DNA of 64,000 bases from Dromaius novaehollandiae (lineage: Eukaryota; Chordata; Aves; Casuariiformes; Dromaiidae), in contig NC_088099.1 in assembly GCF_036370855.1 (NCBI RefSeq), forward strand, positions 76,053,218-76,117,217, read 5' to 3'. Positions 27,933-41,000 of the stretch are shown here, piece after piece; the first letter of the stretch is position 1; every line of letters begins with the position of its first letter. The notes beneath the pieces were generated by a model. That model was not told the origin of the DNA and did no database searches. It saw only the letters and a list, made by a program, of their open reading frames with translations. Position numbers and translations under genes: made by a program.

Positions 27933-27989
27933 AGCTGTTGCTTTAAATCCCGTCCCAAGGGGCGTGGAAGGGGCCGCGAGGGGGACTGA

Positions 27990-28002
27990 GCGCGCGCGCG
28001 CG
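27990..28002. repeat. Alternating GC dinucleotide run in promoter
   Basis: Thirteen bases of strict G/C alternation lie in the CpG island. Such purine-pyrimidine runs can adopt Z-DNA under negative supercoiling; here that is only a possibility. Confidence 0.6.
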
Positions 28003-28045
28003 GTATCTCCGTGCGCTTCGGCAAGGCAACGGTGCCCTGACTGGC

Positions 28046-28056
28046 GGGGGCGGGGC
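28046..28056 (+). promoter_or_regulatory. GC box (Sp1/KLF-type)
   Basis: GGGGGCGGGGC lies 94 bases upstream of the start codon inside the CpG island. It matches the Sp1 consensus exactly and is the best single core-promoter motif visible. Confidence 0.6.
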
Positions 28057-28149
28057 AGTAGAGGCACGCTGGGCGCTGCCGTGTGGGTAGCGGTTGGTAG
28101 GAGCAGAGTTGTTTCTGAGGGAGTCGGGGGTCCTTCTCGGCTCCCCGCC

Positions 28150-28275
28150 ATGGCCATGTCTCCGTGCAGCAGTAGCGGTGTTTCCTCGTCGTCCTCGTCG
28201 GCTTTGGGCGCGGACGCGGGGCTGGAGGTCCGCACGCGCTCCGTGGAGCAGACGTTGGTTCCGTTGGTGTCGCAG
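28150..28275 (+). CDS. CTNNAL1: CTNNAL1 exon 1 coding part, residues 1-42
   Basis: This exon opens with ATG in a near-ideal Kozak context (CCGCCATGG); a second ATG follows two codons later. Residues 6-17 are a serine-rich run encoded partly by TCG/TCC repeats. It is poorly conserved, like the variable Gly/Ser/Ala N-terminus of mammalian alpha-catulin. Conservation begins at GLEVRTRSVEQTLVPLVSQ (residues 24-42), which matches the mammalian GLEIKTRSVEQTLLPLVSQ. The exon ends in CAG before donor GTAGAA, phase 0. The frame stays open upstream to about 27775 and contains another ATG at 27895. Confidence 0.95.
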
Positions 28276-31200
28276 GTAGAAATTCCGCACCGCCGAGCCC
28301 GTCCTCTCTCCCCCAGCCGGGGATAGGGCGGGAGGGAGCGGCTCCAACCGCCAGCGGAGGCATGGCGCGGGCGGGCCCGGTTCCCCTCTTCCCGGCCGGG
28401 TCTGAGCTTGGCCGCGGCAGAAGTTTGTGCGCTCGGGTCTGGCCGCTCTGTAGTTCCCATGTTTCCGGCGGCTCAGGCGGAGGCAGCCTCGCTTTGCTGC
28501 GCCTCCTCCCTCCTTTTCTTCTAAGCTAGCATCCCGGCCCTGGGGGTCCCGCTAGGGCTGAGTCGCGCCGTCCGGCATGGGACGGGCGGCTCGGTGTGCG
28601 GCTGGGGGAAGAGGGCGATCTCCCGCCCTTTCAGGGCCCTGTGCGGGGAAGGGAGCGGGAATGCCGCTCCTGGAGGCCGGCGGGCTCCGGAGGGGCACCT
28701 GGGGGGACGGGGATGGGGGAGCGCGCCGTCTCACACCTGTCCCCCGGTAAAACTCCAGGCGCTGAAGTTTTCCGCAAGGTTGCGGTGGCGTTGCGTAACG
28801 CCTGTGGCAAGCCATTGCGTGTTTTTAAACCTGCGATGCTGCGGTTTGGAGCGCAGAAGCAGGGGCACAGCGTTGGTTTGGCTTCTCGTGTGCCTGAATG
28901 GTGAATTGGATTGGTACGTGAGCTACGCGGCTGGAACCATTAACGTTGCTCTTGGAACAAAATTATTTCATCTTCTGTGTTTCCTGGGCTTTTCAAATCT
29001 CTTGCCTTGATTTTTTCAGCTTGTAAATATTCTCTTTTTATAATTTTTCATGCTGGTGAAAACAGTCGATTTTCAAGGAATTTGTCTAAATGTAGTTATT
29101 TTCACTGTCAGGCCTGAATGTTTTTCATTGCATTGTTGCATTGATTTGCGTTCTCATCACATCCGAAGATACTACTTGAATTTTAAAAAGCTAAATAATA
29201 CGTAAAGTGTGCTTTTGTGACATCTTAATATGTCTGACATAGTGCTAACTGGGCTTAAAAGCCTAATTTTTTTTCCTTTTTCCCTTAAAGTCTTAAATGG
29301 TGAATATATGTGATTCTTTAAGTGGTAAATATATGCAAAACACTTCACTTTATTAGCTTCTAAGTTACAAAATTGGAGTTCAGTATACCTAATAAAATTG
29401 TTCTTTTTTGTGTACATTATTTTGATTCCTTATTTTTGAGTAATTTCTTTTTAGTATTTTTGTGCTTTTAAATACTGGTTATAGAAGTTAGCAGGTAGAA
29501 ACCTATGTGCATGTCTGTGCAAAGTGTTTATATGATGTGCAGCATCCATACAAAAATCATTAGCCCTTGTGATGTAAAGTCATGTCTATACTAATATAGC
29601 CCATCTGGAAACAAACTTTCGTGAGCCCCGCTTGTACAGCCAGGCATCAGGAAAGGTTTGCAGTAGGGTAATTGAGGCTCTGTACTTACTAGAGCAGTTA
29701 GTTGTCCTCTGTTTAAAGAAATCTCCTTCAGTTCAAAGAAGCCCATCTCCGGGATTCAACCGCTTGCTTGAAGGTGAAGTCAAATTAAAGATAAAGTTCA
29801 ATGAATCTTCCACTTCTGAAATGATTCAGGGAGGTAAAATATTGAGACTGTTTTTAGGATTCTTAAGAACAAACAAATAAAAAATTGCAGAGGGTAAACA
29901 ATTACAAAAGTTTAAATTCTTACTTTTAACAGATATCTGTGAAGAATTCTTATTCTTCTGGAATAAGAATGGTGGTCTTGCTTCTTTGTAGATTTGTTGC
30001 ACATGTAACATGTCATGCATGATTTTTTGTTGACTACAGAACCTATGACTATGTCTTCCAGAAATTTTCCGCATCTTTCACTTCCACTGTGTACAATACA
30101 AAGTGTCTGAGCACTTCTGATGCTCAGAGCTTATCCTTTTCCTGGTAAAGCGTTTCAAACTTCAGACAAGCTTGTTCACTTGAATGTGGGGTACTTAGAG
30201 TACTGATAGTTCCAGGCTAAAGTTGCTGATGATGTCAGCTGTAGGGTATCCCATCAGGCATGTTTAGTGAAGCACTTACTGTACTGTTTTATGAATTCTT
30301 TCTTTACTGTTTCTTGTAGATTGTTAAGTAGAGGTTTCACTGTTAAGTGTAGGTTTTCTTTGTTTGAGTATTTTTGCAGAAATGGTATTTATTGATATAG
30401 ATTATTTAGCTTGTTTTTGTATGCTGATACACATACAGATGAGCTGTGTATCTGCAGTAATGTTTGGGACTATATTTTTCTGTTCATACAGAATACACTT
30501 GCAAAGGATAGGGTTTTTTTTTTTTTTCCTCTGTCTCTCTGAAGTTAATTTCTGGCACCCTTTTCTTGAAAGTAGAGAAACATATATTTGTATGCTACTG
30601 AAAAAAGAAATACTCAGAGCATTGTTATTGCTTTTGACTACTTATTTTAGGCAAAGAGAAAACAATAGGCTGCTGTGTCTGTCAGACTTGCTTTCAATCT
30701 TCTTTGTTTAATAAAACCTGTTTTTCCTTTGTTAGGCAAAGAAAAAGGATGCATAGACTCTTAATTGATGCACTGTTTAGTGCCTCTTACTAATTGATGT
30801 GTAATATTGTAAATGTGTATTTGACAGCTTGCTCTTGTTCTGTAAATGGGATTTTTTTTTAATTACACTTTACAACTTGTTTGTCTTATAAATGGAGACT
30901 ACATAGTATAAGAGAATAATTGCTGCCAGCAGTGCTAGCAGATTCCTGCTTTCCTGGCCAGAGAAATTACCCTTAATAGACATGTCTAGCAATTATTCTA
31001 ATAAACTTTTTTTTTAAGCTTAGTATTTATAAACTTGAGCTTAGTCTTCTTTCTACCTGAATCTACTTAGAGCCTGATGTGGCTCTTTTATAATAGGCCT
31101 ACAACTGACAAAACAGAACTGCAGACTCAAGCCATAGAAAGAAATATTAGTAAATATGGAATGCTAACTGTCTACATAGCCATACTCTGGAGAGAGTCAT

Positions 31201-34200
31201 TCAACAGTATAGCACAAAGCATATGTGATAAAGTTTTAAAAAATATGGTTTTACAGGTCAAAACCCACAATTTTTTCAGAATAAGTGGAATTCCCTTTTT
31301 CTGGATAGATGCCTTTAATTTGGTGTTTCACATGTCTAGATTTTAGAAGAAAACTGTACTATTTACATCTCCTTTGTTCCTGCTACCATTTCCAGTGTAA
31401 TTAATGTTGGTTTAGATTTCTTTTATGGAAAGTTTCTGGCAGCACATGTCAGGAAGGGTGGGTAAAGCAGTCAGTGCTTACTCCTTTAATAGCAAATTGT
31501 TAAAATAATTGAGGAAAGGCCAAGGGAAAAATCACTTTCCGGGATGTGGCTACACCAGAGACTTTCTCAGCTACCGTTACATACCTGCTTGTTAGTCTAG
31601 CAGTGGTCAGGTATCTTCACAGCTGTAGGAGTCTATCTGGAAGGAGTTGTTCCAAGGAATCATTATGAGAAATTGCAGAACAAGTATTTGTAAAACTTCA
31701 CAATACAGCACATGGAAGAAGTCCACTGAGATGGAACTCTGAACTGATATTTGTCTATATATGTTCCTTGGAAAACAAAGACAGTTCTCACAGTTGATGG
31801 TAGTCTATCCTCCAGCATCCTGTGCGTAGAAACTGGGATTACATCTAGCTTCTCAACTTTCAGAATATCCATTTTGTCGTAGGCGCTTTGGAAAATGAAT
31901 GTGAGCAAAACATGTTGAGTAACGTGTAGGCAACCTTTCTCGTTATGAGAGATTGTGTCAGAGGTTTTGGAATTGGTTTGCCCAATATAGTTAAAACAAA
32001 AACTTAAGTAACTACAAAAGCCTCTGATATCAGTGGATATCACTGGACCTGCTTTGAACTGGCGGCTGTATTAGATCACCCTGGACGTCCCTTTCTTCTT
32101 AAATCTGTGATTGATTTTTCCTTTTTTTTTTTTTTTTTTTTAATTTCATGGTGATATATATTATAATCAAATGATCTTGCTCCTGAGGAAGAATGATCAG
32201 CTATTGTTTTATGAGAGAAGCTAAGATTGTCCTTGCCTGTGAGTACCACTTTATCTGCAATGATTTTCACCTGGCATTTTATTTGTCTGGTCAATATTGC
32301 AAGATGCTTCTGCAATTCTGTAGCCAGGTCTTGTCTTTGCTGTCCTGAATAACTCTGAATCACTGACAAATTTTTATTTTTTTTAATGCTTATCTCCCCT
32401 CCCTTTTTTATGAATATGTTGAATAATCCATGTCCTAGAACAGGTTTCTGTGAAACTCCATTGGTCATCCCCTTCCACTGTAATAAGCAACTATTTACTT
32501 CTTCCCTTCCTCTGCTCTTCCTACTTACTTCATTTTCCTTTGCCTCTTTCTATCCCTTAATCAGGTAAATATTCATGGAAAGGACCATCTTTATTCTTTC
32601 AGAGACTTGCTTAATTTCCTTTAAAACTTTTGATTTGAACTTTGATTTCTAGTTTTTCTCAGGAGAGTATGTATCCATATAGTTCCTTTTCCATATAGTT
32701 GCTGATCTCTACAGAGAATGGCATAGTTTTGTGAGGCAGAATTTCCATTAAGAAACACCATGTTGAGTCTTTTCTAGTATATCGTATTTATTTGGGTGTC
32801 CACTAATGTTCTTCGTTCTTGTATTGATTTGCCTTATACACAGGTCAGACCGTCCTCCACCTCTGAAGTATCAATTAGTTTTAAGTAGAAGGTTGCATGA
32901 GAAAGCTAATGTCAGCTGTTGCATCCTTGAGTTCCTTGAAATCTTAAGAGAACAACATCTAATGTTGGCAAGTTGTTCCTTTTCATTTTATCTAATTGTT
33001 TTATGGCCTCTTCCATAGTCAATAGATCCCTTGCAAATTCTGAGTCCATCACAAAGATAGATTCTACTATAGGGATCTTTCACTTTCTTCTGTAGTTCAG
33101 CATGAACATGAATTGCTACTTTGCTCTGTCCTATTTTCTGTCAAAAGGATGAGGCAAAGCTATGTTAGGGAGGTAACTGGGTATAATGTCAGGCTTACGG
33201 TCCTGAAGAAATAAAGTGGACCATAAGAACCGATAGGTTACTTTTGGTTAGTAGAACTGATATTATTCTCTGTGGAATTGAACAGACTTACACTGTTGAA
33301 GAGAGAGTCTTAACAGAGATGTATAAAATTGTAGGCATAGAGTTCAGTCTGCCACCTTTCCATGACATTAATCTTTAAATTTTGTCTGTAGGCTAACATT
33401 GTGTTTGGGAAAGCTGTTCTATCATCTCATTTGCCCTAGATTTTCTCAGATGCCTGGAAACTACTAGGTTCCACGTGTTGTACATCATGGCAGCAGAACT
33501 CAGAATTTACATTAAATCTCTCTTTATTTTTGGATACATTTTAGGATAAATACATATTTTCTGATGCTCAGTGTACTTGTTGATGCACATATATAATCAG
33601 AGTTGTGATGAGAAGTCTACATGACAATTCTGCTTGTTGTCCTTATGGACTGGATGTCAAATGCTAGCTGCTGCTTCTGTGCTCTCTCGCGTGTATGCTT
33701 GTATGCTGTAGCGGATCTGGGTGTCAGGATAGCGTGTGCTGCTGTCTGGCTAAATGAGGCGGTGAAGGCCTGTGTCTGCATGTCTTCAAATAGTGCATAA
33801 GACCTAGTGAGATACAGTAATTAAAGTGCAACAGTAGACGTAGTTCCCCTCCAACTCAATATGAACTACTAAAAGTATGAGTGGTTTGGGGAAGGCTGCT
33901 TGTTTTGACCAAATGTGCTACATATGATATCAAATGTGGCAAAATTGCTTTGCAGCAGGCATCCGTTGTAGGTTTTATAGCTTCTTGTCTCATCTGTAGT
34001 GCTACTGCATTTTCTTAGCAAAGGCTTTCCATTGTTGTCATTCCCTTATTTTCATAATGGTAGAAAATTCCTTTTTGAAATTCCCTTTTATAAGCTAGAA
34101 AGGAGAAAATACACAAAACAGAAGAGGAGTGAATACTATAACTAGTCCTCATTGTACAGAGAAAATATCTTGGAATATTTGCTGTAGGAAGAGGAGAAGA

Positions 34201-37200
34201 ACAATTAGGTCGAGGCAGTAACAAATGTAGTTGATGCAAGTCTGAATCATCCTGTGTAAAGCATGGGCAGTTACCCAGGGGGGTGTTTGTAGAGTGCCTT
34301 CCAGTGTAACTTCTGTTTGTGGGAGTGGCTGTGAGATAGCTAGGTTTCCTCTGATCTTTATATATAGTAGTCTATAAATACTCCCTGAAACTAAGCCATG
34401 GAAGGATCACTGAATTCTGCCATGCGAGACTTGATTACACTGATAATAAATAGACATTAGAATATTTTTAGCTAAGCACGCTGTCTTGATGCTTCCCGTG
34501 AATGACGCGTACAACAACTTAAATATCAGTATCTTAAGGCCTTCAAAAGGCTTTGAAAACAGTTGTTTGAGACCTGTCACGATCAAACTTGTTTTTGTAA
34601 ATATAAGGTGCATCTTGCACTTTGCTTAAGGCTATATGTTAGTTTCAGTAAAGGATTTGGGAAAAGACCATTTTTTGAGGCTGCTCATAGCAAATGACAA
34701 AAGATGTAGCTGACAATGTATTGAGAGACAGCATACTGCTTAAACCAAGTGTCTAGAATCTCAGACAGGCATTCCATGGGAATAGCATAAGAGCCCTGAT
34801 CAACAAAATATAAGTACCGTCAAAAAGACTGCTTCCTTTCTAGCACTTGACCAGTAAATCCTAAAGTAAACAACATACAATGTATTTCTTTTGTGCAAAA
34901 AAGACTTTCAGATAATCTTTTTGCTCATTAATGCCTGCCCAAACACCACAAATGCTAGTGACCTTGCACGTTCTTTCTCTGCAAACTAGAGTATAGTGGA
35001 AATTTTCTTAACATCAGTTGTGTTTAACTTTGCCTTGAAAAGTACTGGAAAGCTTTAATGGCCTAGATTAGCCAAGGGACCATTTAAGAAGGTGAAATGC
35101 CCTGGTTCTTCATTTTTATGATGGTATGGACTGCTTGAGTCCCTCTAATTTGTTTGAGTTCAAAGTCAGAAAGATACTTTCAGCACACATACTTAAACTT
35201 TGCATTAAGATGAAGGGATAATATTCCAGAGGAGAGATGGCTGTGTAAAGATCATTTACAAGATTTTGCTGACTGCATCTCAAATGTTAGTTGCTCCTGT
35301 CTGACTGGGTAGTACCTGACTGTATGCTGATTTGGTGAGAGCTGCTGCAATGGGTCAGGAAGCACATCACGTACCAGCTCTTAAAACTCTGTGATGCAGA
35401 CATGTTCTAGTGGTGCTGTGGACACCATGTAGTGGAGAAAAAACTAAAAAGTCGCTATTGTAACATTTTATAAGTACTACCTATAGCTTGCTGTTGTTAA
35501 CAGGTACTTGCCTATTAATATAAAATTCCTCTTGAGGCCTATCTTATATTTTATAGACTCCAGTGCAAGTCTGATTAACTGTGGCAGATGAGAGAGGATG
35601 CATCTCCTTCTAAACAGTAAGAGGTGTCCTGTAACACTTGCCTGCTGCATTAGCCTGGGTTCTGGGTTGGTGACCACAGCTATGTGATTTCTTTCTCTTA
35701 AGTAATACTCTAATTTTATTAAATAATGCAAATGTGGTCCCAGCAGTGCAGTTTTACTGCATTAGGACTAATATCTGTCACAGCAGGATACTGAGAATGA
35801 GTTTCTCTGGGAAGCTGTGGGTATGCATAATGAATTACTATCCCTAATAAAGTCTTTTTAATCAGGAGTCCTTGTCAGATCAATTCAGTTAAGTGAGTTT
35901 GCACTTTGTGAACACAAGGCTCCAGGTCCCTGACTTGGGTAAAACACCACATCTACTTTGAAGTCAGTGCACACACAATTAAATAAGTTGACATCCTGGC
36001 CCTAAGAGTTAACTTTTGTGTGTGTTTGTGTGACAAGAAAACTAATGTAGCTCTATAGTGTCCCCAGTACATACTTAGAATATGTAATCATGCTTTGTGT
36101 GTTTCATTTTTCCCTCCAACAACTTTTGAACCCTGTTCACATCCAGAGACTCTGTACCTATCAGTGTATTTCAACCACATTTGCAAGAAAGATAGATGTT
36201 TCAAAGATACAACTTTCCAGTAAGTTTGAAGGAAGCAGATAAGAAAGGAGAGACACTGTATATATGTGTAGAACTCTGAGTGCACTTTTGAAGCAAATTT
36301 CTCAACTGCCTGCTCTCAGTGTGTGTAGCTTCATGTCATGGAGTGGTCTCACTGTGTATGAAATGGATTCTTTTCAGATTAAATTGAACTGGGAGATGAT
36401 GTCCAGGAATGTCCTTAATACACTTCAATCACATATGAGCACACAGTCCTTTGGACCAGTCAAGGGGTGCTAAAAGATCCCTGCAAAGCAGATAGCACAG
36501 ACTGCGACTACTTTTCTCTACAGACCCAGTCCTATTACTCCACACAGCTTGCTAACATAGACATCAGCGCCCCCACCTGAGGCACACCCTATTTGACAGC
36601 AAATAGTCTATCACGTGTTGTATAAGGGCCACAGCTTCAGGAAAGCTTCAGCTAGAGTTCATACCTTATTAGATACCAGGAAGTCTATTCTTCCATCCGT
36701 GTGTCTGTTGACTGCACCTCAACGGGAGATCACAGGATTGCCTGTAAATTCAGGCAAAACTTCATTCCGACCCCTGAAAGCAAGCAGGTGTCATGAGTTC
36801 TGGTGTTCACAGAGCAGCTGTTAAACAATGTGTTTAACAGAAGCAGTTCTGCCTCTGATTTTGAATTCATACTAGTATAACCTCTAGAAAAATCTGGCTC
36901 CTTTGACCATTCTCGTTGTTCTTATCTTTTTAAAATTTCTCTAGCTGCTCATTTTTGTGTTTGAGTCTGTATTCCCTGAAGGATTTGCATGTCACAGCAT
37001 TATAATTAATAATATATGATATTATAAAGGAAGATTGTTGACTGGGGAGACAGTTCCTTAGGTTTCTTGTTCCTCTTTGCTTTTTCTCCATTTAACTTGT
37101 CCAATTTTATACCTTTGCTTTAAATGTTTAAACATTGGGCACAAAAAAGATTTTTTGCCTATTCTTTAGTTTAGAAGTCTAGCTTATTAACCCTGTAATA

Positions 37201-38059
37201 CTAGTTGCTTTATTTGTATCCTGGAGTAAATCATATCGTATGCTTCCCCTTCCCTTTCCCACTGTCCCCATATTACTGCTTAGTGATTTTTTTTTTTTTT
37301 TTTTTTTTTTAAACACCAGTATCTAACCTGGTCAAATAATCTCTCCAGTTATTATTAGCATTAGTTTCCATTGGTTTGTCACATAATGTACAAGTGAAAT
37401 TACTCTCCTTGCTCAGTTATGATCTTGTTCATTAGTCCTTTAACTTTGATTGTTAATGAACATTTTAAGTCTTCATTGAAAAATCTGAAATTGTAATTGC
37501 TATTGGTGTCAAATATGGTATTAAAGTAAATTTTCTCCAATGGATTGTGCCTCAGCTTTTTTGTAGCTTCATTTTAAATGGAGATTATTCCTGAGTATAT
37601 CCTGTCATTTTTAACACTTCATGATGGGAAGAAAATGATATTTCTCAGGATTACATGTTCTTGTTGTTTACACAGCTGTGTTCTCTGCAGGTGGCAGGTT
37701 ATGAGAAGCCCATCTATTTCTGAACACCTTTTCTCATTTCAGTGACACTGTGTTTTACATTTGGTATATGTCTAACTCCTACTTTTTAGAACCAGAGACA
37801 GCCTTTTCTCCTGTAGCTGATGTTTATTTGATGTCATTCTCTACCTTTCTTTCATCCTGATTGACTTATTTCTGTTTGAGGGCTGTTTGCTACTTGCATC
37901 TTTAACTAACCTACTATACAAATTTTACTGTATTTGCACAGGGTATATTTACCACATGTGATGATGTAGTGTTGATCACACTTTAAATAGATATTATATG
38001 AAGTTGTTTTTGTTCTGATATGTTTCAAATTTCTTGACTAAGCTTTGTTTTAGTGCTTT

Positions 38060-38099
<40 letters not shown>

Positions 38100-41000
38100 T
38101 TTTTAACTGGTAACCCACATAGCCTCTGACTTCTCTGGAAAAACTATGTACCTCAACAAAGTTCCTTCCATTCCAATGTGAAGATAGTTACTGTAGTGGC
38201 TGTAATGTAGCTAGAACAAAAAGAAAGGATATTGCGCAGCTAAGAGTTCGCTATTCGAAAAGGTAGTTGCAAATCCTTAGCTGCTGTGTGTAGATCATAG
38301 GTTTCCAAGCTCAGATTAATCTGCAAATACAAGCTGCTTAAGTGGCTGTTGGTGTTGGTGGTACCTGCCAAGACAGCTGCTACTTTTTGCTCCATCTAAT
38401 GAGGTGGGGAGTGAGGTGGGTGTTTTTTCTTGAAATCATGCAGAACTGTTCATCTCTATGAAGAGAATGCTGAGAAAGTGGTAGGAATTTTAAACTTCAC
38501 ACATATCTCTCTTAAAAGTAATTCTGAAAATGTTTATACTTCAATAAAGCAATTTGAATTGTGACATCTTAGTACTTTTATCATTTACATGCCTCTACAG
38601 TAACATCTGGAATTAAAATGCACTTAATGATATGTAGTGGGTCGTTATGGATGGATTTCGTTCATTCTACATTGTTAGTTTCATATGTATTTTTTTCAGT
38701 GTTATGCCAAACATGTTCAAACATGTTCGTGTTTTATTGAACATGTTATACAAACATGTTATTTTATTAATACAAAATGATGCATGAGGCAAGCTTGCAG
38801 CCAGGATGTGCATCCAGTTTGTATTTTAGTTGTCTGAGGCCGTGTTATTCTATGTACTTTTGAAAAGCCAGTAACTGAAAGAATGTAAAATTACTCCGTT
38901 CCTTGTATAGCATTGGATTAAGCTGTCTGCTTGAAAATCGGTTGAGGAAACATAACTTTGTTGTGACCCTCCTTTAAATTGGTTTCCTTCAGCGTAGAGT
39001 AATTTGGGCTATTGCCCTCTGTACACTTACTGCCCTTCTCATGACTATTTGGGAACTAGCTAGCTGGTATTGTTAGATAAGCTGTTGTCAAGTGTTTGGT
39101 AGTTTGTTACACCTGAAGGGCCTACAGTACAAGAATTTGAGAGAACTGCATTTTACAGCTGTTTTTAACCAAGTATCAATTTGATATTATTAATTTGAGT
39201 TTCCACTGAAGTGATGATAACTGTGGGGTTTTATTTTTGTTTTTTGTTTCTTTTTTTTTTTTAATTCCGTTGGGGAATATTATTCCTACTGTAGAGTGAA
39301 CCTGAAAGTATTGAGATGTTTGCTTAGTTTACTCTTTAGCAGGACCCTGTTTTCATCCTAAACTGATATTATCAGTGGATGGGCATCAGGAGTTTGTAGG
39401 CTTTGGGGAGGAAGGTTGGTGAACTGGGAACTTGCAGGGACAGATTCATTGTATAAACCACAGAAGGTAGCCTTCCTTTATTGCTTGGGTACAGGTCAGA
39501 AATAGGAGGGCATATCTAAGAAGGCAGTGGGCAGAAGATGCATTTCTACAATGATGTGTTGTACTAGGACAAAATGTTCTTCTATCCCCTTGGCAGTCCT
39601 TGGAAAGGGGAACACTCTTTATCTGGGAAGCTCTTTACTTTTTCTGGCCTCTTTACTTTTGTCAAACGTGCTGTGGGGTTTTGTTTGTTTTTTAGTGCAA
39701 AGTGTCCTACAAAGTATTGACAATTGCAAAGGGGTTAACATTGCTAGTTTGACCAAGCCAGCCCCATGACTTGTAAAGCATTCAAAAATACTGCAAATTT
39801 TGCCAAGAAATACAACTCATTAAATGATATGGCAGATGAAAGCCTTGGGCATTGATCAAATGCTGACATAGAACAGTTCTTACACTGATTCCTTCTATTT
39901 CCGTGTTTCTGATGTGAACGTTACAGATGCAGCTTTTATACTCTTGCTATACCATAGGCTAGACTGCAGGAGAATGCAGGAGTGAATGGTGTGGGATAAG
40001 TCAACTGTGATTAAACTGACATAGCTGAGGTGTTTAAACATGTCAGCAAAGTGATACATGTAATTCTGAGATTCCTTCGGTGGAGACATTTGAGCCTCTG
40101 GGGATGTAAGGCTACTCATCAGTACTCCAGTGCAGTTCTGCAAGTGTTTTAAACTGCGCTGTTGCTTGAAAGGAGCACTTTTGCCCATCTTTTTCTGTCC
40201 ATTCTGTACCCTTTCCCTTTTGCCACCAAAACTATGCATATAGCTATGCAGTGAACTGGACTGGGAAATTGATTAGGGGTAAAGCTTAACTAACAAACAC
40301 CACCTTCTCCACAATTCAGTTTTAACCCACATCAGATAAATTCCTTGCAAATATGAGAGAGGGAGAGAAGGACAGGCACAACTGTCTGTTCTGGCAACAC
40401 CGATGGCTTATTTGCTGGTTTAGGATGTTTGAAACTACAGTGTTGGACTTAGGTCCTGCATCTCAGAATATTGGTGTTGTACCAAAAGTGTGAAGCTCTT
40501 ACATTGTAATATAATTTGTAGTTAGTTAATTCTGACTGAAATCCTGCACACTGTTCCCATATTTCTTGTTGCCTGAGTTGAAAACCTACTTCTGCAAGCC
40601 TGCCTTTCTCTTTGGATGGGAGAGGGTTCTCCTCCCTGTATTTGGTGTTTTGGTCAAATCATTTTTTTGTACGCTGTATGAGCCAGAAGGTGATCTCTGG
40701 TCAGTGTGATCCAAGAAGTAGCACAGCGTAATGCAAGGCAGAAAGGCTGATACAGAATGCAGAGTTTAGAACAAGAATGCCGTCACAAACTGTTTTACTA
40801 ACTTGCATCAAAACAGCAACCTCTTCTAAATTCCAGAAAGCTCGCAAGTAATTCAGGAAGTTTAAATTATGAGTACATTGAATATTTTAATGGGGGAGTG
40901 GATGGAATAGAAAACTTAAGATGGTTTCTAAAAGGTGAATAGTTCTTTTTGTTTAAAGACTGTGTTATTCCTCATTCCTTCTTAGTCTGTCTTAAAAGAC

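Larger units (their letters stand above)
27520..28830 (+). promoter_or_regulatory. CTNNAL1: CpG-island promoter and 5' UTR of CTNNAL1
   Basis: G+C and CpG frequency rise sharply at about 27520 and fall again after about 28830, in contrast to AT-rich, CpG-poor DNA on both sides. The block surrounds exon 1, as expected of a TATA-less housekeeping-type promoter. It includes an inverted CCAAT box (ATTGG, 27928-27932), a perfect Sp1-type GC box (28046-28056) and a 13-base alternating GC run (27990-28002). I place transcription start between about 27940 and 28120 by inference; the sequence does not fix it. Long open frames on both strands here reflect high GC, not genes. Confidence 0.85.

Noticed and set aside
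27389..27946. 185-codon + strand frame in the CpG island
   Set aside because: GC-rich DNA lacks stop codons by chance; several overlapping frames on both strands are equally long here and none shows a protein family.
27804..28460. 218-codon minus-strand frame opposite exon 1
   Set aside because: It is the antisense of the promoter and exon 1, Pro/Arg/Ala-rich from GC content, with no recognisable domain. No divergent gene is supported.
28594..29010. 138-codon frame after exon 1
   Set aside because: Lies in the CpG-rich start of intron 1; no homology and not in a conserved splice context.
37287..37310. Poly-T as the tail of an antisense retrogene
   Set aside because: No coding similarity or target-site duplication seen next to it.
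39895..40239. 114-codon minus-strand frame in intron 1
   Set aside because: No recognisable homology, no promoter context; treated as chance.
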